Shown in pieces: positions 9,878 through 18,206 of a stretch of DNA of 64,000 nt. The stretch lies in the NCBI GenBank assembly GCA_020849535.1, contig JADLGB010000154.1, forward strand, positions 16,051-80,050. The letters are read 5' to 3'. The stretch's first letter is position 1. Every line of letters starts with the position of its first letter. This stretch comes from Candidatus Hydrogenedentota bacterium. GTDB lineage: Bacteria > Hydrogenedentota > Hydrogenedentia > Hydrogenedentales > SLHB01. Position numbers and translations under genes: made by a program. The notes below the pieces were generated by a model that did not search any database, was not told the origin of the DNA, and saw only the letters and a list, made by a program, of their open reading frames with translations.

Positions 9878-9924
9878 TCAATATCTCACATCTTATTCAC
9901 TGTGAATAGTTTGCAAGATATTGA
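9878..9924. promoter_or_regulatory. nested AT-rich inverted repeats between promoter and palindrome
   Basis: Outer arms TCAATATCT (9878-9886) and AGATATTGA (9916-9924) enclose inner arms TATTCAC and GTGAATA around base 9901. All are perfect. The AT-rich stretch lies between the -24 site and the upstream palindrome, where a DNA-bending protein or a second regulator might bind. No equivalent is seen upstream of prepilin 1. Confidence 0.4.
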
Positions 9925-9970
9925 AGGCTTGATGCGGTAAGCGTTGTGTACACTCAGTGAAACAGATCAT

Positions 9971-9997
9971 GGTACACATTTGTGGCAAATGTGTACC
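9971..9997. promoter_or_regulatory. 27-bp palindrome, candidate activator site upstream of prepilin 2
   Basis: Its half-sites GGTACACATTTG and CAAATGTGTACC are perfect complements. The symmetry extends to 17-bp arms (9966-9982 and 9986-10002) around TGG. It matches the 7598-7624 palindrome and lies 99 bp upstream of the prepilin 2 promoter. It is also just downstream of the activator gene stop codon, so one element separates the activator gene from its presumed target. Confidence 0.78.
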
Positions 9998-10051
9998 ATG
10001 ATGTCACGGATTCTGCCCGCTGGCCCGATGGTGAGAAACCCGGGTTACCGC

Positions 10052-11794
10052 TTAGGATTCCTTGGATGCCAGGCGGCGGTAAAGGGTCGTTCGGCTGATG
10101 CCTAGGAGGCGGGCGGCCTTTGCGCGGTTTCCACCGGCTCTGGTGAGTGCCTCTTCAATTCGCCTGTCTGCGGAAGCCAGGTCTTCCGCGAAATCGTCGA
10201 GCGTGAGCCGTTTGCTCGACGAGGCATCATGTTGCGGGAAGGGAGTTTGGGCAGCGGCGATTTCCGGGGGCAGGTCCCCGGGCTGGACTGAGGTCCCGCG
10301 GCACGAAATCGCGGCGGATTCCACTGCGTTCTGCAGTTCCCGGACATTGCCGGGCCAGTGGTAGCTCATGAGTAAGGCGGCTGCGCCCGGGCTGAAGCGC
10401 TCCACCTGTTTGCCCGACTTCGCCGTGAAGCGCCGCAGAAAACTCGAGACCAGCGCGGGAATGTCTTCGCGTCTGGCGCGGAGTGGAGGAAGACTGAGTC
10501 TGGCGACGCGCACGCGGTAGAGCAAGTCGCTCCGAAACCGGCCTTCCGCCACTTCGCGGTTGAGGTCCCTGTTCGTGGCGGACAAAAGACGCACGTTGAT
10601 GGTCCGCGGAATCGACTCCCCGACGCGGACGATCTCCCGCTCTTGAACGACGCGAAGCAGCATGGTTTGAACGACAGGGGGGATGTCGCCGATTTCGTCC
10701 AGGAACAGCGTGCCGCCCTCGGCTGCTTCAAAGTAGCCAATGTGGTCGCTCACCGCGCCCGTGAACGCGCCTTTCTTGTGTCCGAACAGTTGACTCGCGA
10801 GGATGGACTCGGTGAGGCCCGCGCAATTCACGGCGATGAATGGCTTGCCAGAGCGATGACCGGAAAAGTGGATGGCTCTGGCCACCAGTTCCTTGCCCGT
10901 GCCGGTCTCGCCTTCAATCATGACCGTGGTATCGTAGCGGGCCAATTCTCCGATCTGCTGGAAGATCGTCTGCATGGATTCGCTTTTGCCGATGATATCG
11001 CAGAACTCCGCCCGGCCGTCGAGGAGACGGCGCAATCCGTGGATATCGGAGACATCGTACAGGACCAGGATCTTGCGCGCGGCGTCGCGCGGTTCGTCCA
11101 GCACCTCCAGTTCGGTCCAGAAGCGAGTGCCCTTGCCGGTCTCCCAATGGAGTGGCAAGCGCACCCTCTGAGCGGGAGGCAATGCCATTTGTTCCTGAAT
11201 GGCTGCGCGATCGGGCTCGGTGACGGGCAGCGCCTCGGTCCACGGCATCCCCAGGATCTCTTCCCGCGAGAAGCCGACCAGTCTTTCAAATGCCTTGCTT
11301 ACGAAGGACAAGCACAGGCCGTCTGCGCTGGTGATGGCTGTGCCCGTTCGCAATTCGTCGAGGATGGAGCGGATGTCGTCGCGGCTGCGGACGAGCTGCA
11401 CTTGCAGGCGGCGTTTCTCCATTGCGTACCGGATGGTGCGGTCGAGCAGCAGCGCGGTGGCGCTCGCCTTGGTCAGGTACTCGTCGGCGCCTGCCGCCAA
11501 GGCTTCCTGATCGACGGTGCGGTCTTCCACCGCGGTCAGCATGATGACGGGCGTCTCAATACCGTGCTTGCGAAGGTGCTTCAGGACGTCCACCCCCGTT
11601 CTGTCGCCGAGCAGGTAGTCCAAGAGGATCACGTCGTGGGCAGCCTCCTGGAACGCACGCAGTGCTTGCTCAAAATCCGGGGCCCACGTAATCGCGTAAG
11701 GCGAACCCGGGATGCTCTCGAACAAGTCCCGGGTAATGACATAGTCGGCCCGGTCATCATCGATGAGTAGAACCTGTATAGCGCCGGTGGAAAT
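10052..11794 (-). CDS. sigma-54-dependent response regulator (receiver-PAS-AAA+-Fis)
   Basis: A 580-residue NtrC-class activator if it starts at ATT 11794. The first conventional start codon in frame (TTG at 11725) would cut off the first beta strand and acidic pocket of the receiver. In-frame codons upstream encode IQVLLIDDDRADYVITRD, and a perfect AAAGGAG (11801-11807) lies six bases before the ATT. In this numbering the phosphoacceptor is D59, with T87 and K109 conserved. A PAS domain follows (about 140-260), then the sigma-54 AAA+ domain with Walker A GETGTGKE near 295, GAFTGA at 342-347 and Walker B GGTLFLDEIGD. The C-terminal Fis-type helix-turn-helix reads NRAKAARLLGISRTTLYRRL. It is the second partner of the kinase gene 15 bp upstream and probably activates the two sigma-54 prepilin promoters. 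Confidence 0.9.
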   Translation of the reverse strand: MSTGAIQVLLIDDDRADYVITRDLFESIPGSPYAITWAPDFEQALRAFQEAAHDVILLDYLLGDRTGVDVLKHLRKHGIETPVIMLTAVEDRTVDQEALAAGADEYLTKASATALLLDRTIRYAMEKRRLQVQLVRSRDDIRSILDELRTGTAITSADGLCLSFVSKAFERLVGFSREEILGMPWTEALPVTEPDRAAIQEQMALPPAQRVRLPLHWETGKGTRFWTELEVLDEPRDAARKILVLYDVSDIHGLRRLLDGRAEFCDIIGKSESMQTIFQQIGELARYDTTVMIEGETGTGKELVARAIHFSGHRSGKPFIAVNCAGLTESILASQLFGHKKGAFTGAVSDHIGYFEAAEGGTLFLDEIGDIPPVVQTMLLRVVQEREIVRVGESIPRTINVRLLSATNRDLNREVAEGRFRSDLLYRVRVARLSLPPLRARREDIPALVSSFLRRFTAKSGKQVERFSPGAAALLMSYHWPGNVRELQNAVESAAISCRGTSVQPGDLPPEIAAAQTPFPQHDASSSKRLTLDDFAEDLASADRRIEEALTRAGGNRAKAARLLGISRTTLYRRLASKES

Positions 11795-11800
11795 GATCGT

Positions 11801-11807
11801 CTCCTTT
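11801..11807 (-). promoter_or_regulatory. ribosome-binding site that points to an ATT start
   Basis: AAAGGAG on the minus strand, six bases before ATT (11794) and three before ATC (11797). No ATG, GTG or TTG lies in frame between this site and codon 24 of the receiver domain. Confidence 0.6.
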
Positions 11808-11809
11808 CG

Positions 11810-13783
11810 TTACGAGCCGACGGCCGCTTCGACGTCGCTGTCGTGCTTGGAACATGCATCGAGCGTGGAGGCCGATGGAAGGACTACCGTGAACCGCGTA
11901 CCGCGTGTGTCGGCGGGTTCCACGCGAATCGACCCGCCATGCCGTTCGGCAATCTTCCGGCACACCGCCAGGCCCACTCCGCTGCCTTCTTCCGCGGTGT
12001 CCTCGGAGACCCGCTGAAACAAGGCGAAGATGCGCTCCGCGTCTTCGGGCGCGATACCGGGACCTTCGTCCTGCACGCAGATCTCGCAGCGGTCCGTCTG
12101 GCTCGATCCATTGGCGAACACGTGAACTCTGGGCGGGGTCCCATTGCTGCCGTACTTCAACCCGTTGTCGATGAGGTTCTGCAGTAGCTGGCGCATCTGC
12201 ATGGGGTCCGCGCTGACTGCGGGGAGTGGGTCAAGGTTGACCGTTCCGCCCGTCTCCTGGATGCGGACGGCGAGGTCATCGACGACGTCGCGGGCCACTT
12301 GAGACAGGTCGACGCGCGTGAATGGGCTTCCGTGCGTTGTGACACGTGAAACCTGGAGGATGTTGGTGATGAGGCGGTGCATCCGCTCGGCGCACGATTC
12401 GATCAGTTCAATATACTCATGAGCGCGTTCGGGGGATGCCGCGCCGAGGAGTTGGCGCAGATTGCCCGCGAGGACGCGAACTTTGCGCAGCGGTTCTTTC
12501 AGGTCGTGCGATGTGACGACGGCGAAGTCCTGCAAGTCGCTGTTGCTGATGGCGAGCCGTTCATTCAGGCGTTGAAGGGACTCGTTGGATTGCGCGAGCA
12601 AGTCCAGCAATTCCTCACGTTCGGCCTCAAACTGTTTGCGAGCGGCGATTTCCGTGGACAGCCGCTCATTGGTCCGCTGGAGTTCTGCCGTCCGGCGCTG
12701 CACGAGGGCTTCCGCCTTGCGCCGTTGCTGGATTTGGGAAAGAAAGTGCTGGAAGACGACCGCCGTGAGACTTAGACCAGCCAGGAGTCCAAGCAACGGC
12801 TGCCACGTGTAGGCCTCGGCCAGGTGTGCGCTTGTGGGGGTGCACACGAAACCCCACCGCCGGGTGGATGCCAAATCGAGTTCGCCAATATAGTTCATGC
12901 GTTCCAGGAGGAGCATGTTGTCTTCGCTCACGGGCTCCTGATCTGTCCCGGCGCTTTCCGCCATGCGGGTATAGATGGCCATGCTGCCCGGAGGCGCGAT
13001 TTTGTCAAAGACGTGCAGGTTCACCTGCTTTTGATTCAAGAGCGCCAGTGCCACGTCGACCGCTTTGTCAATGCGAAACGCGCCCAAGACATAGCCTTTG
13101 GCGGCCGGGACTTCGCCCGTGGGAGGAGCTGACGGCGGCGGATTTACGCCGACGGCCCTGACCATGAGCACGGCCGTGGGACCGAGGATCTTTTTGATGT
13201 AGGCGCAATTGGAGATGACGAAGGTCTTGCCGGAGTCTCGTGCAAAGTCCAGATACTGTTTCGCTTCCGGATCGCTGGCCCAGTCGTACCCGAGCAACTC
13301 CTCGTGGCCTTCGAGGGGCTCGACCACGCCGGCGGGATAGAGGAGGTGTTCGCCTGGCGTGGCGCGCAGCGTGAGCCCGGGATACAGATGGCGCACGCGC
13401 GATTCGAATGCCGTGGTATCCTCCGGAGCCACGGCGGGAGCCCACATCAGCGTGAGCGTGTTGGAGTATCCACCCGAAAACGCGGCGAGATGACGCCGGA
13501 AGTCGTCATCGCCGGTCGCGGTGGTGTTCTCGAGCGTGGCGGCGGCCCAATGCACCGCGTTGATATTGGCGTCGAGCACCTTCTCGACGGCGCGAACGTA
13601 GGTCTTTGCCCGCTCCCCGAATACACTCGTTGCCGCCTGTTCATCCCCCGTCTGCAATACCCGATAGAACACGATCGAGGCGGCCACACCTGCCAGCAAA
13701 GTGAGAACCGCGGGCCATGTCGCGCGAAGATGCTCCGCGATAGTCAGGCGGCCACATGAGGGTTCTTCCCGGTTATGCATCAT
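11810..13783 (-). CDS. CHASE-domain sensor histidine kinase
   Basis: A 657-residue membrane kinase. TM1 is at about residues 23-41. A periplasmic CHASE domain spans about 70-290 (FESRVRHLYPG, ELLGYDWASDPEAK). TM2 is at about 325-345 and is followed by a coiled coil (QQRRKAEALVQRRTAELQRT). The phosphoacceptor is His426 in VVTSHDLKEPLRKV. The HATPase domain has an N box (NLIDNGLKYG) and G boxes DEGPGIAP and GSGVGLAVCRKI. It presumably phosphorylates the response regulator encoded 15 bp downstream. It is preceded by prepilin 3 with a 21-bp gap, so the operon order is prepilin, kinase, regulator. The arrangement recalls PilS/PilR, but here the sensor domain is extracytoplasmic CHASE rather than a set of membrane helices. 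The ligand is unknown. Confidence 0.9.
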   Translation of the reverse strand: MMHNREEPSCGRLTIAEHLRATWPAVLTLLAGVAASIVFYRVLQTGDEQAATSVFGERAKTYVRAVEKVLDANINAVHWAAATLENTTATGDDDFRRHLAAFSGGYSNTLTLMWAPAVAPEDTTAFESRVRHLYPGLTLRATPGEHLLYPAGVVEPLEGHEELLGYDWASDPEAKQYLDFARDSGKTFVISNCAYIKKILGPTAVLMVRAVGVNPPPSAPPTGEVPAAKGYVLGAFRIDKAVDVALALLNQKQVNLHVFDKIAPPGSMAIYTRMAESAGTDQEPVSEDNMLLLERMNYIGELDLASTRRWGFVCTPTSAHLAEAYTWQPLLGLLAGLSLTAVVFQHFLSQIQQRRKAEALVQRRTAELQRTNERLSTEIAARKQFEAEREELLDLLAQSNESLQRLNERLAISNSDLQDFAVVTSHDLKEPLRKVRVLAGNLRQLLGAASPERAHEYIELIESCAERMHRLITNILQVSRVTTHGSPFTRVDLSQVARDVVDDLAVRIQETGGTVNLDPLPAVSADPMQMRQLLQNLIDNGLKYGSNGTPPRVHVFANGSSQTDRCEICVQDEGPGIAPEDAERIFALFQRVSEDTAEEGSGVGLAVCRKIAERHGGSIRVEPADTRGTRFTVVLPSASTLDACSKHDSDVEAAVGS

Positions 13784-13804
13784 TCACGTGCCTCTCATGC
13801 CCGC

Positions 13805-14812
13805 TTAGTCGGTCCCCGAGACACTGGCCATGACATAGGCTAAGTCTGAACCGTACGTGCTGGCAGCACTATTGGCAACGGGAAAGCGGCTTCCAAGTGT
13901 GACGAAATCCACGTGGCCGTCCAAATACAAGACGTTCGACCCCCCGGGGATGTGGTTGAAACGGGCCGTGCCGCCGAGCACGGGGGTATTCGCCGCCCAC
14001 GTGTCGAGCACGACTGGAATGCTGGACTCGCCTGCCGCACGCGCCGCGGGCGAATTGATGTCGGTGATGAGAAAGCGTTCCAGGCCCTGCCGCAAGCGGG
14101 GATAGCCTTTCGGCATCGGGCTTCCATCATCGTCCACCTTTCCGAACCCGGCCTGATACGTTGGATCGCCGGGGATGTCCCTCTCGCCCAGCCAACCGTA
14201 GGCGACGAATTGTTTGCGCGGGCAACCTTGATTCTGCATCTCCGCGGCCTCGACATACTCGGCATTGCCACGAATGCTCTCGTCGATCGCGATGAGGAAG
14301 CGGCTTCGGATGATGTCCTTGAGTTGTGAGGATGAAATGGTCACGTGGGAGATGTACGTGTACGAGACGCCCAGAGAAAGCAGGGCGTCGACGCAGAGGC
14401 TCGTCGCACCCGCGTCGATGGCGTCATCCACGTAGGAACCGAAGTCGAGGTCCAGAGAACCGATAAACTCGCGCGCCCGGGAGTCCGACGGACAGATCGT
14501 GATGTTCACGGCCGTAAGGTACTCGGGATAAAGAACGGAGCCGCGTAACCAGGAGAGGGTGGGGGTGCCGTTAAGGTGCCACTTCTGCGTCGGGGGATAC
14601 ATATTCCCCGGTTCTTCGTCCGCGTACATGGACAAGACCAGGCCAAGCTGCCGGAGGTTCGCTTGGCAGGAGGCGCGTTTTGCGGCCTCTCTGGACCGGG
14701 AAAGCGAAGGCAGGAGCAGGGCGCCCAGAATCGCTATAATGGCGACAACTACGATGAGTTCCACCATTGTCAATCCGGCTTTGTACGTCACCACACACCC
14801 CACGGGATTCAC
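13805..14812 (-). CDS. DUF1559-type prepilin 3, head of the two-component operon
   Basis: A 335-residue divergent prepilin. The start is GTG at 14812; nearby in-frame GTGs are possible. The leader [13 protein letters not shown] is longer than those of prepilins 1 and 2 and is cleaved before [13 protein letters not shown], keeping Glu5. It shares the [17 protein letters not shown] and ICPSDS segments and the C-terminal [17 protein letters not shown] with the other two, but it is clearly the outlier. It lacks the -24/-12 promoter and palindrome of its paralogues and is the first gene of an operon with the kinase and activator. It could be a constitutively made minor pilin or a signal for the kinase; this is inference. 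Confidence 0.85.
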   Translation of the reverse strand: MNPVGCVVTYKAGLTMVELIVVVAIIAILGALLLPSLSRSREAAKRASCQANLRQLGLVLSMYADEEPGNMYPPTQKWHLNGTPTLSWLRGSVLYPEYLTAVNITICPSDSRAREFIGSLDLDFGSYVDDAIDAGATSLCVDALLSLGVSYTYISHVTISSSQLKDIIRSRFLIAIDESIRGNAEYVEAAEMQNQGCPRKQFVAYGWLGERDIPGDPTYQAGFGKVDDDGSPMPKGYPRLRQGLERFLITDINSPAARAAGESSIPVVLDTWAANTPVLGGTARFNHIPGGSNVLYLDGHVDFVTLGSRFPVANSAASTYGSDLAYVMASVSGTD

Positions 14813-14927
14813 GGTAACCCGGTTTCAGGCTCGGGGCACATCCGCCCTCCCCCCGAAAGGCATCTGACGGCCACTCACTCCGACGGGCGAACGCCCGTCT
14901 TCGGTCACTCACCCTCCGCTCCTAATA

Positions 14928-14933
14928 AGTATA
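14928..14933 (-). promoter_or_regulatory. possible -10 element upstream of the prepilin 3 operon
   Basis: TATACT on the minus strand, about 115 bp before the GTG start. No good -35 hexamer lies at 17-18 bp, so the call is weak. No sigma-54 site with correct spacing was found in this leader. Confidence 0.3.
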
Positions 14934-15328
14934 CAATACGGCGAGCCCGATGCACGTTATACGGTAAGGTGTCCGGCGGGCAACTTTTCCAGCCAGCCCG
15001 CCACCTTTCGCCACGGGCTCAGGGGGCCTCACGGGAAGGGCATTCTTGACGAAAGCACCCCCCCCTGATACAATTCGGACTGGAACGTTGCTTTTCCCTG
15101 CCGTGTTCGACAGGGCGGAGAAACTTTGTACCTTAAACTTTGAACCGGGAGTCCAACATCTGTTGTAGCCAACGGCATGCCGCCGTGAGCGGAAGTCGAC
15201 CGGCTATCGTGAGGACACCCCCCTTGTGGGTAGGTTCAAAAGTTTCCCTCCCAACGGCAATGTGCGGGGAAGTTTATCTGAGCGGGAAGCTTCGGCGACC
15301 CGCTCGTCTTATTTGGGAAGAAAAACTA
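14934..15328. other. intergenic between divergent pilin operons, no gene seen
   Basis: Part of an approximately 890-bp gap between prepilin 3 and pilM. A 109-codon frame begins at 15140 but has no RBS or recognisable motif. Nothing else could be supported. Confidence 0.5.
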
Positions 15329-15357
15329 TTGACAAAAGTCGATAATAGAGCGATAAT
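15329..15357 (+). promoter_or_regulatory. strong sigma-70-type promoter, distal, upstream of pilM
   Basis: A perfect TTGACA (15329-15334), 17 bases, then GATAAT (15352-15357, 5 of 6). Transcription would start near 15364 and run about 335 nt before pilM. It drives either a long pilM leader or a short separate RNA. Confidence 0.7.
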
Positions 15358-15550
15358 CTTATTGCGAAGGTTTCGCAGATATAGGGGTCTCAGTCAATTA
15401 AATATTCGGGCGAATCCAGGGCCGCCCAAGCACTTGCGTAACGGTGTATGCCGTTTGCCAAGTCTGTAAAAATTTGATCTAAAAGCTCATAGGAACGCTG
15501 TAGTCAACGGTGAATAACTTGGCTCCCTTGTTCCACGCCGGGGTTAAGTA

Positions 15551-15579
15551 TTGACAGATTCTCAGATATTTGCTACGCT
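15551..15579 (+). promoter_or_regulatory. second sigma-70-type promoter upstream of pilM
   Basis: A perfect TTGACA (15551-15556), 17 bases, then TACGCT (weak -10). It lies about 120 bp before the pilM start. Confidence 0.5.
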
Positions 15580-15700
15580 GAGGAAGGGTAATATCCCAGG
15601 AAGCAGGCGCAATGGCTCTATTTATGTATAGCATCCACACGGTCGCACGCCCCGAAGCTCCGGCCGAAATCGTCCTCGCGGACGGGGAGGCTGCCTAGCC

Positions 15701-16927
15701 TTGCTATTCTCGAAGCCCACAAAATCCATCGGCGTTGACATCGGATCGCACTCGGTCAAGGCCGTCCAGATGACCCGCTACGGCGGTCGAATCAAGGTAG
15801 ATGGGGCGGGATTCGCACTGGTCGACCGGAATCAGTTCAATCTGGACCCCGTTATCGCGCAGGCAAGCGCCCTCCGCGAGGCGGTGCGTTCGTTCCCCAT
15901 GGCCAATTCGCTGGTGGTCGGCGCGCTTCCCGGCCAAACGGTGGTCATCCGCTATCCCCGTTTCCCTGAGACCACGGACGCGGCGTTGGCTGACTCCATC
16001 GAGCGGGAAGCGGGGCAGAACATTCCCTACGAACGCTCCGAGGTGTTCCTGGATTGGACCCCTCTGGACCGGGTGACTGAAGCCAACAAGACCATGCTGA
16101 AGGTGCTGCTGGTGGCGGCACGCTATGAAGTGGTGGAGACCCGGGTTCAAATTGCTCATGAGGCCGAGCTTTCCTATGCCGTCCTGGGTGTGGATTCGCT
16201 GGCGTTGGCCGATGCGGCGGAGGCCTGCGACTTCCTGCGCGTCGGTGAGACGGTGGCGTTGATCAATATCGGTCAGACCACAACCAGCATCCACTTTGTC
16301 AAGGATGGCATCTCCAATTTCATTCGCGATATCAGTTGGGGGTCGCGCGAGCTGATCCAGGCCATCGCCAAGGCACGGCGCGTGGAACTCAGCGAAGCGG
16401 AGCGGCTTCTGATCGAGTCAGGTCACCCTGTTTCCGCGCCGCTTGAACCTCCACCGCTTCCTCCCGAAGACGAGCTACCGGAAGCGGAGCACCCGGCTCC
16501 CGGTGGTGGACTTGGGCCTCTGGGTGGGAGCCTGCTGGACCCGCTTGAAGACGAACTCGGCGGGCTGGACGCGCCCATGGCTAAACCGGTATCCGCCGCG
16601 CAGCCGGTGCAGGAGAAAGACGTGGCGGAGGTCCTGGGCACGCCGCTGGCCAGGTTGGTCAGCGAAATACGGCGTTCCTTCGATTATTACGAGCAGCAGC
16701 TTTACGAGCACCCTGTGGACCGCTTGATCGTCAGTGGGGGCGTGGCGCACCTGCCGGTGCTCCGCGAAACGGTGGCCGACGAACTGGCGGTTTCCGTGGA
16801 ACTGGCCGACCCGACCCACAGCGCGTTGATGCTGGGACCGGAGCATAGCGTGGGCAAGATGCTGGAGCAGCCGGCCCAGTTCATGGTGGCGGTCGGCCTG
16901 GCCGCGAGAGGGATGGCCGAGCTATGA
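15701..16927 (+). CDS. pilM: type IV pilus assembly ATPase-fold protein PilM
   Basis: A 408-residue actin/FtsA-like cytoplasmic protein of the pilus alignment complex. The TTG start has GGGGAGG upstream. The N-terminus has the nucleotide-binding phosphate-1 motif SIGVDIGSHSVKAVQ. Further family segments are NIGQTTTSIHFVKDG and RDISWGSRELIQAI, and near the C-terminus RRSFDYYEQQLYEHPVDRLIVSGG. Between about 248 and 305 there is an unusual Pro/Glu/Gly-rich insertion, probably a disordered loop. It is the first gene of pilMNOPQ and overlaps pilN by ATGA. PilM normally binds the conserved N-terminal peptide of PilN, which is present in the next gene. Confidence 0.92.
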   Translation: MLFSKPTKSIGVDIGSHSVKAVQMTRYGGRIKVDGAGFALVDRNQFNLDPVIAQASALREAVRSFPMANSLVVGALPGQTVVIRYPRFPETTDAALADSIEREAGQNIPYERSEVFLDWTPLDRVTEANKTMLKVLLVAARYEVVETRVQIAHEAELSYAVLGVDSLALADAAEACDFLRVGETVALINIGQTTTSIHFVKDGISNFIRDISWGSRELIQAIAKARRVELSEAERLLIESGHPVSAPLEPPPLPPEDELPEAEHPAPGGGLGPLGGSLLDPLEDELGGLDAPMAKPVSAAQPVQEKDVAEVLGTPLARLVSEIRRSFDYYEQQLYEHPVDRLIVSGGVAHLPVLRETVADELAVSVELADPTHSALMLGPEHSVGKMLEQPAQFMVAVGLAARGMAEL

Positions 16928-17601
16928 TCAGAATCAACCTGCTTCCCCATCATCTACGGCCCATCAAGCGGACCCCCCTGCCCTATATCGCCTGTTTGGT
17001 GCTCTTCGTGGTCGCGTTGCTGGGCATGGCCAGTTCTTTCATTGCCACGAGTGCGCGGATAGAAGGTGAACAGCAGCAGTTGAGTTCGCTGGAAACAGAA
17101 CTCCTGCAATTGAACAGTATCATCAAAGAGTCCAACAAGCTTGAGCAGACGAAACTGGAGTTGGCGGATAAGATTCGGACTATCGATGAGATTGTGAAAG
17201 ACCGGATCATCTGGTCGCGGCAATTGTGGCTGCTGAGCAAGCTGACGCCTCCCAACTTCTGGTACAGCGAGATCCTGGTGACGACCAAGTCGTACCCGGT
17301 GCAGGAGCAGGTCCTCGATCCGCAGACCAAGAAGCCCAAGATCAACCCGCAGACCAAGAAGATTGAGACGAAGACCGTCCAGGTGAACCGCCCCATCCTG
17401 CGTGTATCGGGGTATGTCATCGATTCGCCGGATGGACGCCAGGACGTGAGCCCGCTGACCGACGCGTTGACGACGGACGCGGAATTCTCCAGCATGTTCC
17501 AATTGGAGCAGCCATCCTTTTCCACCGCGGAATTCGAGGGATTTCCGGTGAAGAAGTTCACGCTCGAGTTCCTCATCAGCGCGGGAGGAGCAAAAGAATG
17601 A
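16924..17601 (+). CDS. pilN: type IV pilus alignment protein PilN
   Basis: A 225-residue bitopic inner-membrane protein. The cytoplasmic N-terminus MIRINLLPHH carries the INLLP motif that docks into PilM. One membrane helix lies at about residues 19-40, followed by a periplasmic coiled coil (GEQQQLSSLETELLQLNSII) and an alpha/beta domain. A Lys/Thr-rich stretch (DPQTKKPKINPQTKKIETK, about 137-155) sits within the periplasmic part and looks like a tandem duplication of an NPQTKK unit. It overlaps pilM and pilO by four bases each. Confidence 0.92.
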   Translation: MIRINLLPHHLRPIKRTPLPYIACLVLFVVALLGMASSFIATSARIEGEQQQLSSLETELLQLNSIIKESNKLEQTKLELADKIRTIDEIVKDRIIWSRQLWLLSKLTPPNFWYSEILVTTKSYPVQEQVLDPQTKKPKINPQTKKIETKTVQVNRPILRVSGYVIDSPDGRQDVSPLTDALTTDAEFSSMFQLEQPSFSTAEFEGFPVKKFTLEFLISAGGAKE

Positions 17602-18206
17602 TGGACGTATTGAAAGGCAGCGTCACGCCGAAAGACTGGTTGGCGGTAGGCGTCATCCTGGGGATCATCGCGGCGGTCGTAGCGGTGTTCGTACTCTTCG
17701 TTCACAAGCGCCAGACCGATGCCTTGGCCACGATCCGTGCGAAGATCGTCGACGTGAACAAAAACCTCGCGGTCGCGCGGAACATGCGCGACAACATCGA
17801 TGAGTTGCGCGAAGAAACGGCCAAAATCAAGAACTTGGTGGATGATTTCAACAAGCGCCTGCCGACCCAGCGCGAGATTCCGAACCTGGTGCGCCAGTTC
17901 GAGTCGATGGCGAACGATGTGGGGCTGTCGCACTCGTTGAAACCGGAAGCACCCGTGCGCGACGAGAACAAAGAAACCATTCCATACAGCGTGTCCACGT
18001 TCGGGGATTTCCATCAGACGGCCAGTTTCATCAATCGGCTGGAACGGTTTGAACGCTACTTGAAGATTTCTGACCTGAAGGTGGAAGAGGAAGACGCGGG
18101 TGTGTCCAAGGCGAGTTTCACGCTCAGTACATTCCGGTTCATAGCCGAGGAGACGCCGGTCGCCACCGCCAGTGCGGCCGCGCCGGAAACGGGGGGCACG
18201 TCGTGA
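17598..18206 (+). CDS. pilO: type IV pilus alignment protein PilO
   Basis: A 202-residue inner-membrane protein with one helix at about residues 17-37 (WLAVGVILGIIAAVVAVFVLF). Next come a coiled coil (TIRAKIVDVNKNLAVARNMR) and a ferredoxin-like periplasmic domain with the PilO-typical GDFHQTASFINRLERFERYLKI segment. It forms a heterodimer with PilN in characterised systems. The gene begins with ATGATG inside the pilN stop and is overlapped by pilP. Confidence 0.92.
   Translation: MMDVLKGSVTPKDWLAVGVILGIIAAVVAVFVLFVHKRQTDALATIRAKIVDVNKNLAVARNMRDNIDELREETAKIKNLVDDFNKRLPTQREIPNLVRQFESMANDVGLSHSLKPEAPVRDENKETIPYSVSTFGDFHQTASFINRLERFERYLKISDLKVEEEDAGVSKASFTLSTFRFIAEETPVATASAAAPETGGTS

Noticed and set aside
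9966..10002. palindrome read as a terminator of the activator gene
   Set aside because: No T-run follows on either strand, and its sequence match and spacing to the site at 7598 fit a regulatory role better.
14980..15000. possible sigma-54 site upstream of prepilin 3 (GGCTGG...GTTGC on the minus strand)
   Set aside because: The GG to GC spacing is 11, not 10, and the -24 half does not match TGGCAC.
15140..15469. 109-codon open frame in the gap before pilM
   Set aside because: No ribosome-binding site, no family motif and a strong promoter inside it; treated as non-coding.
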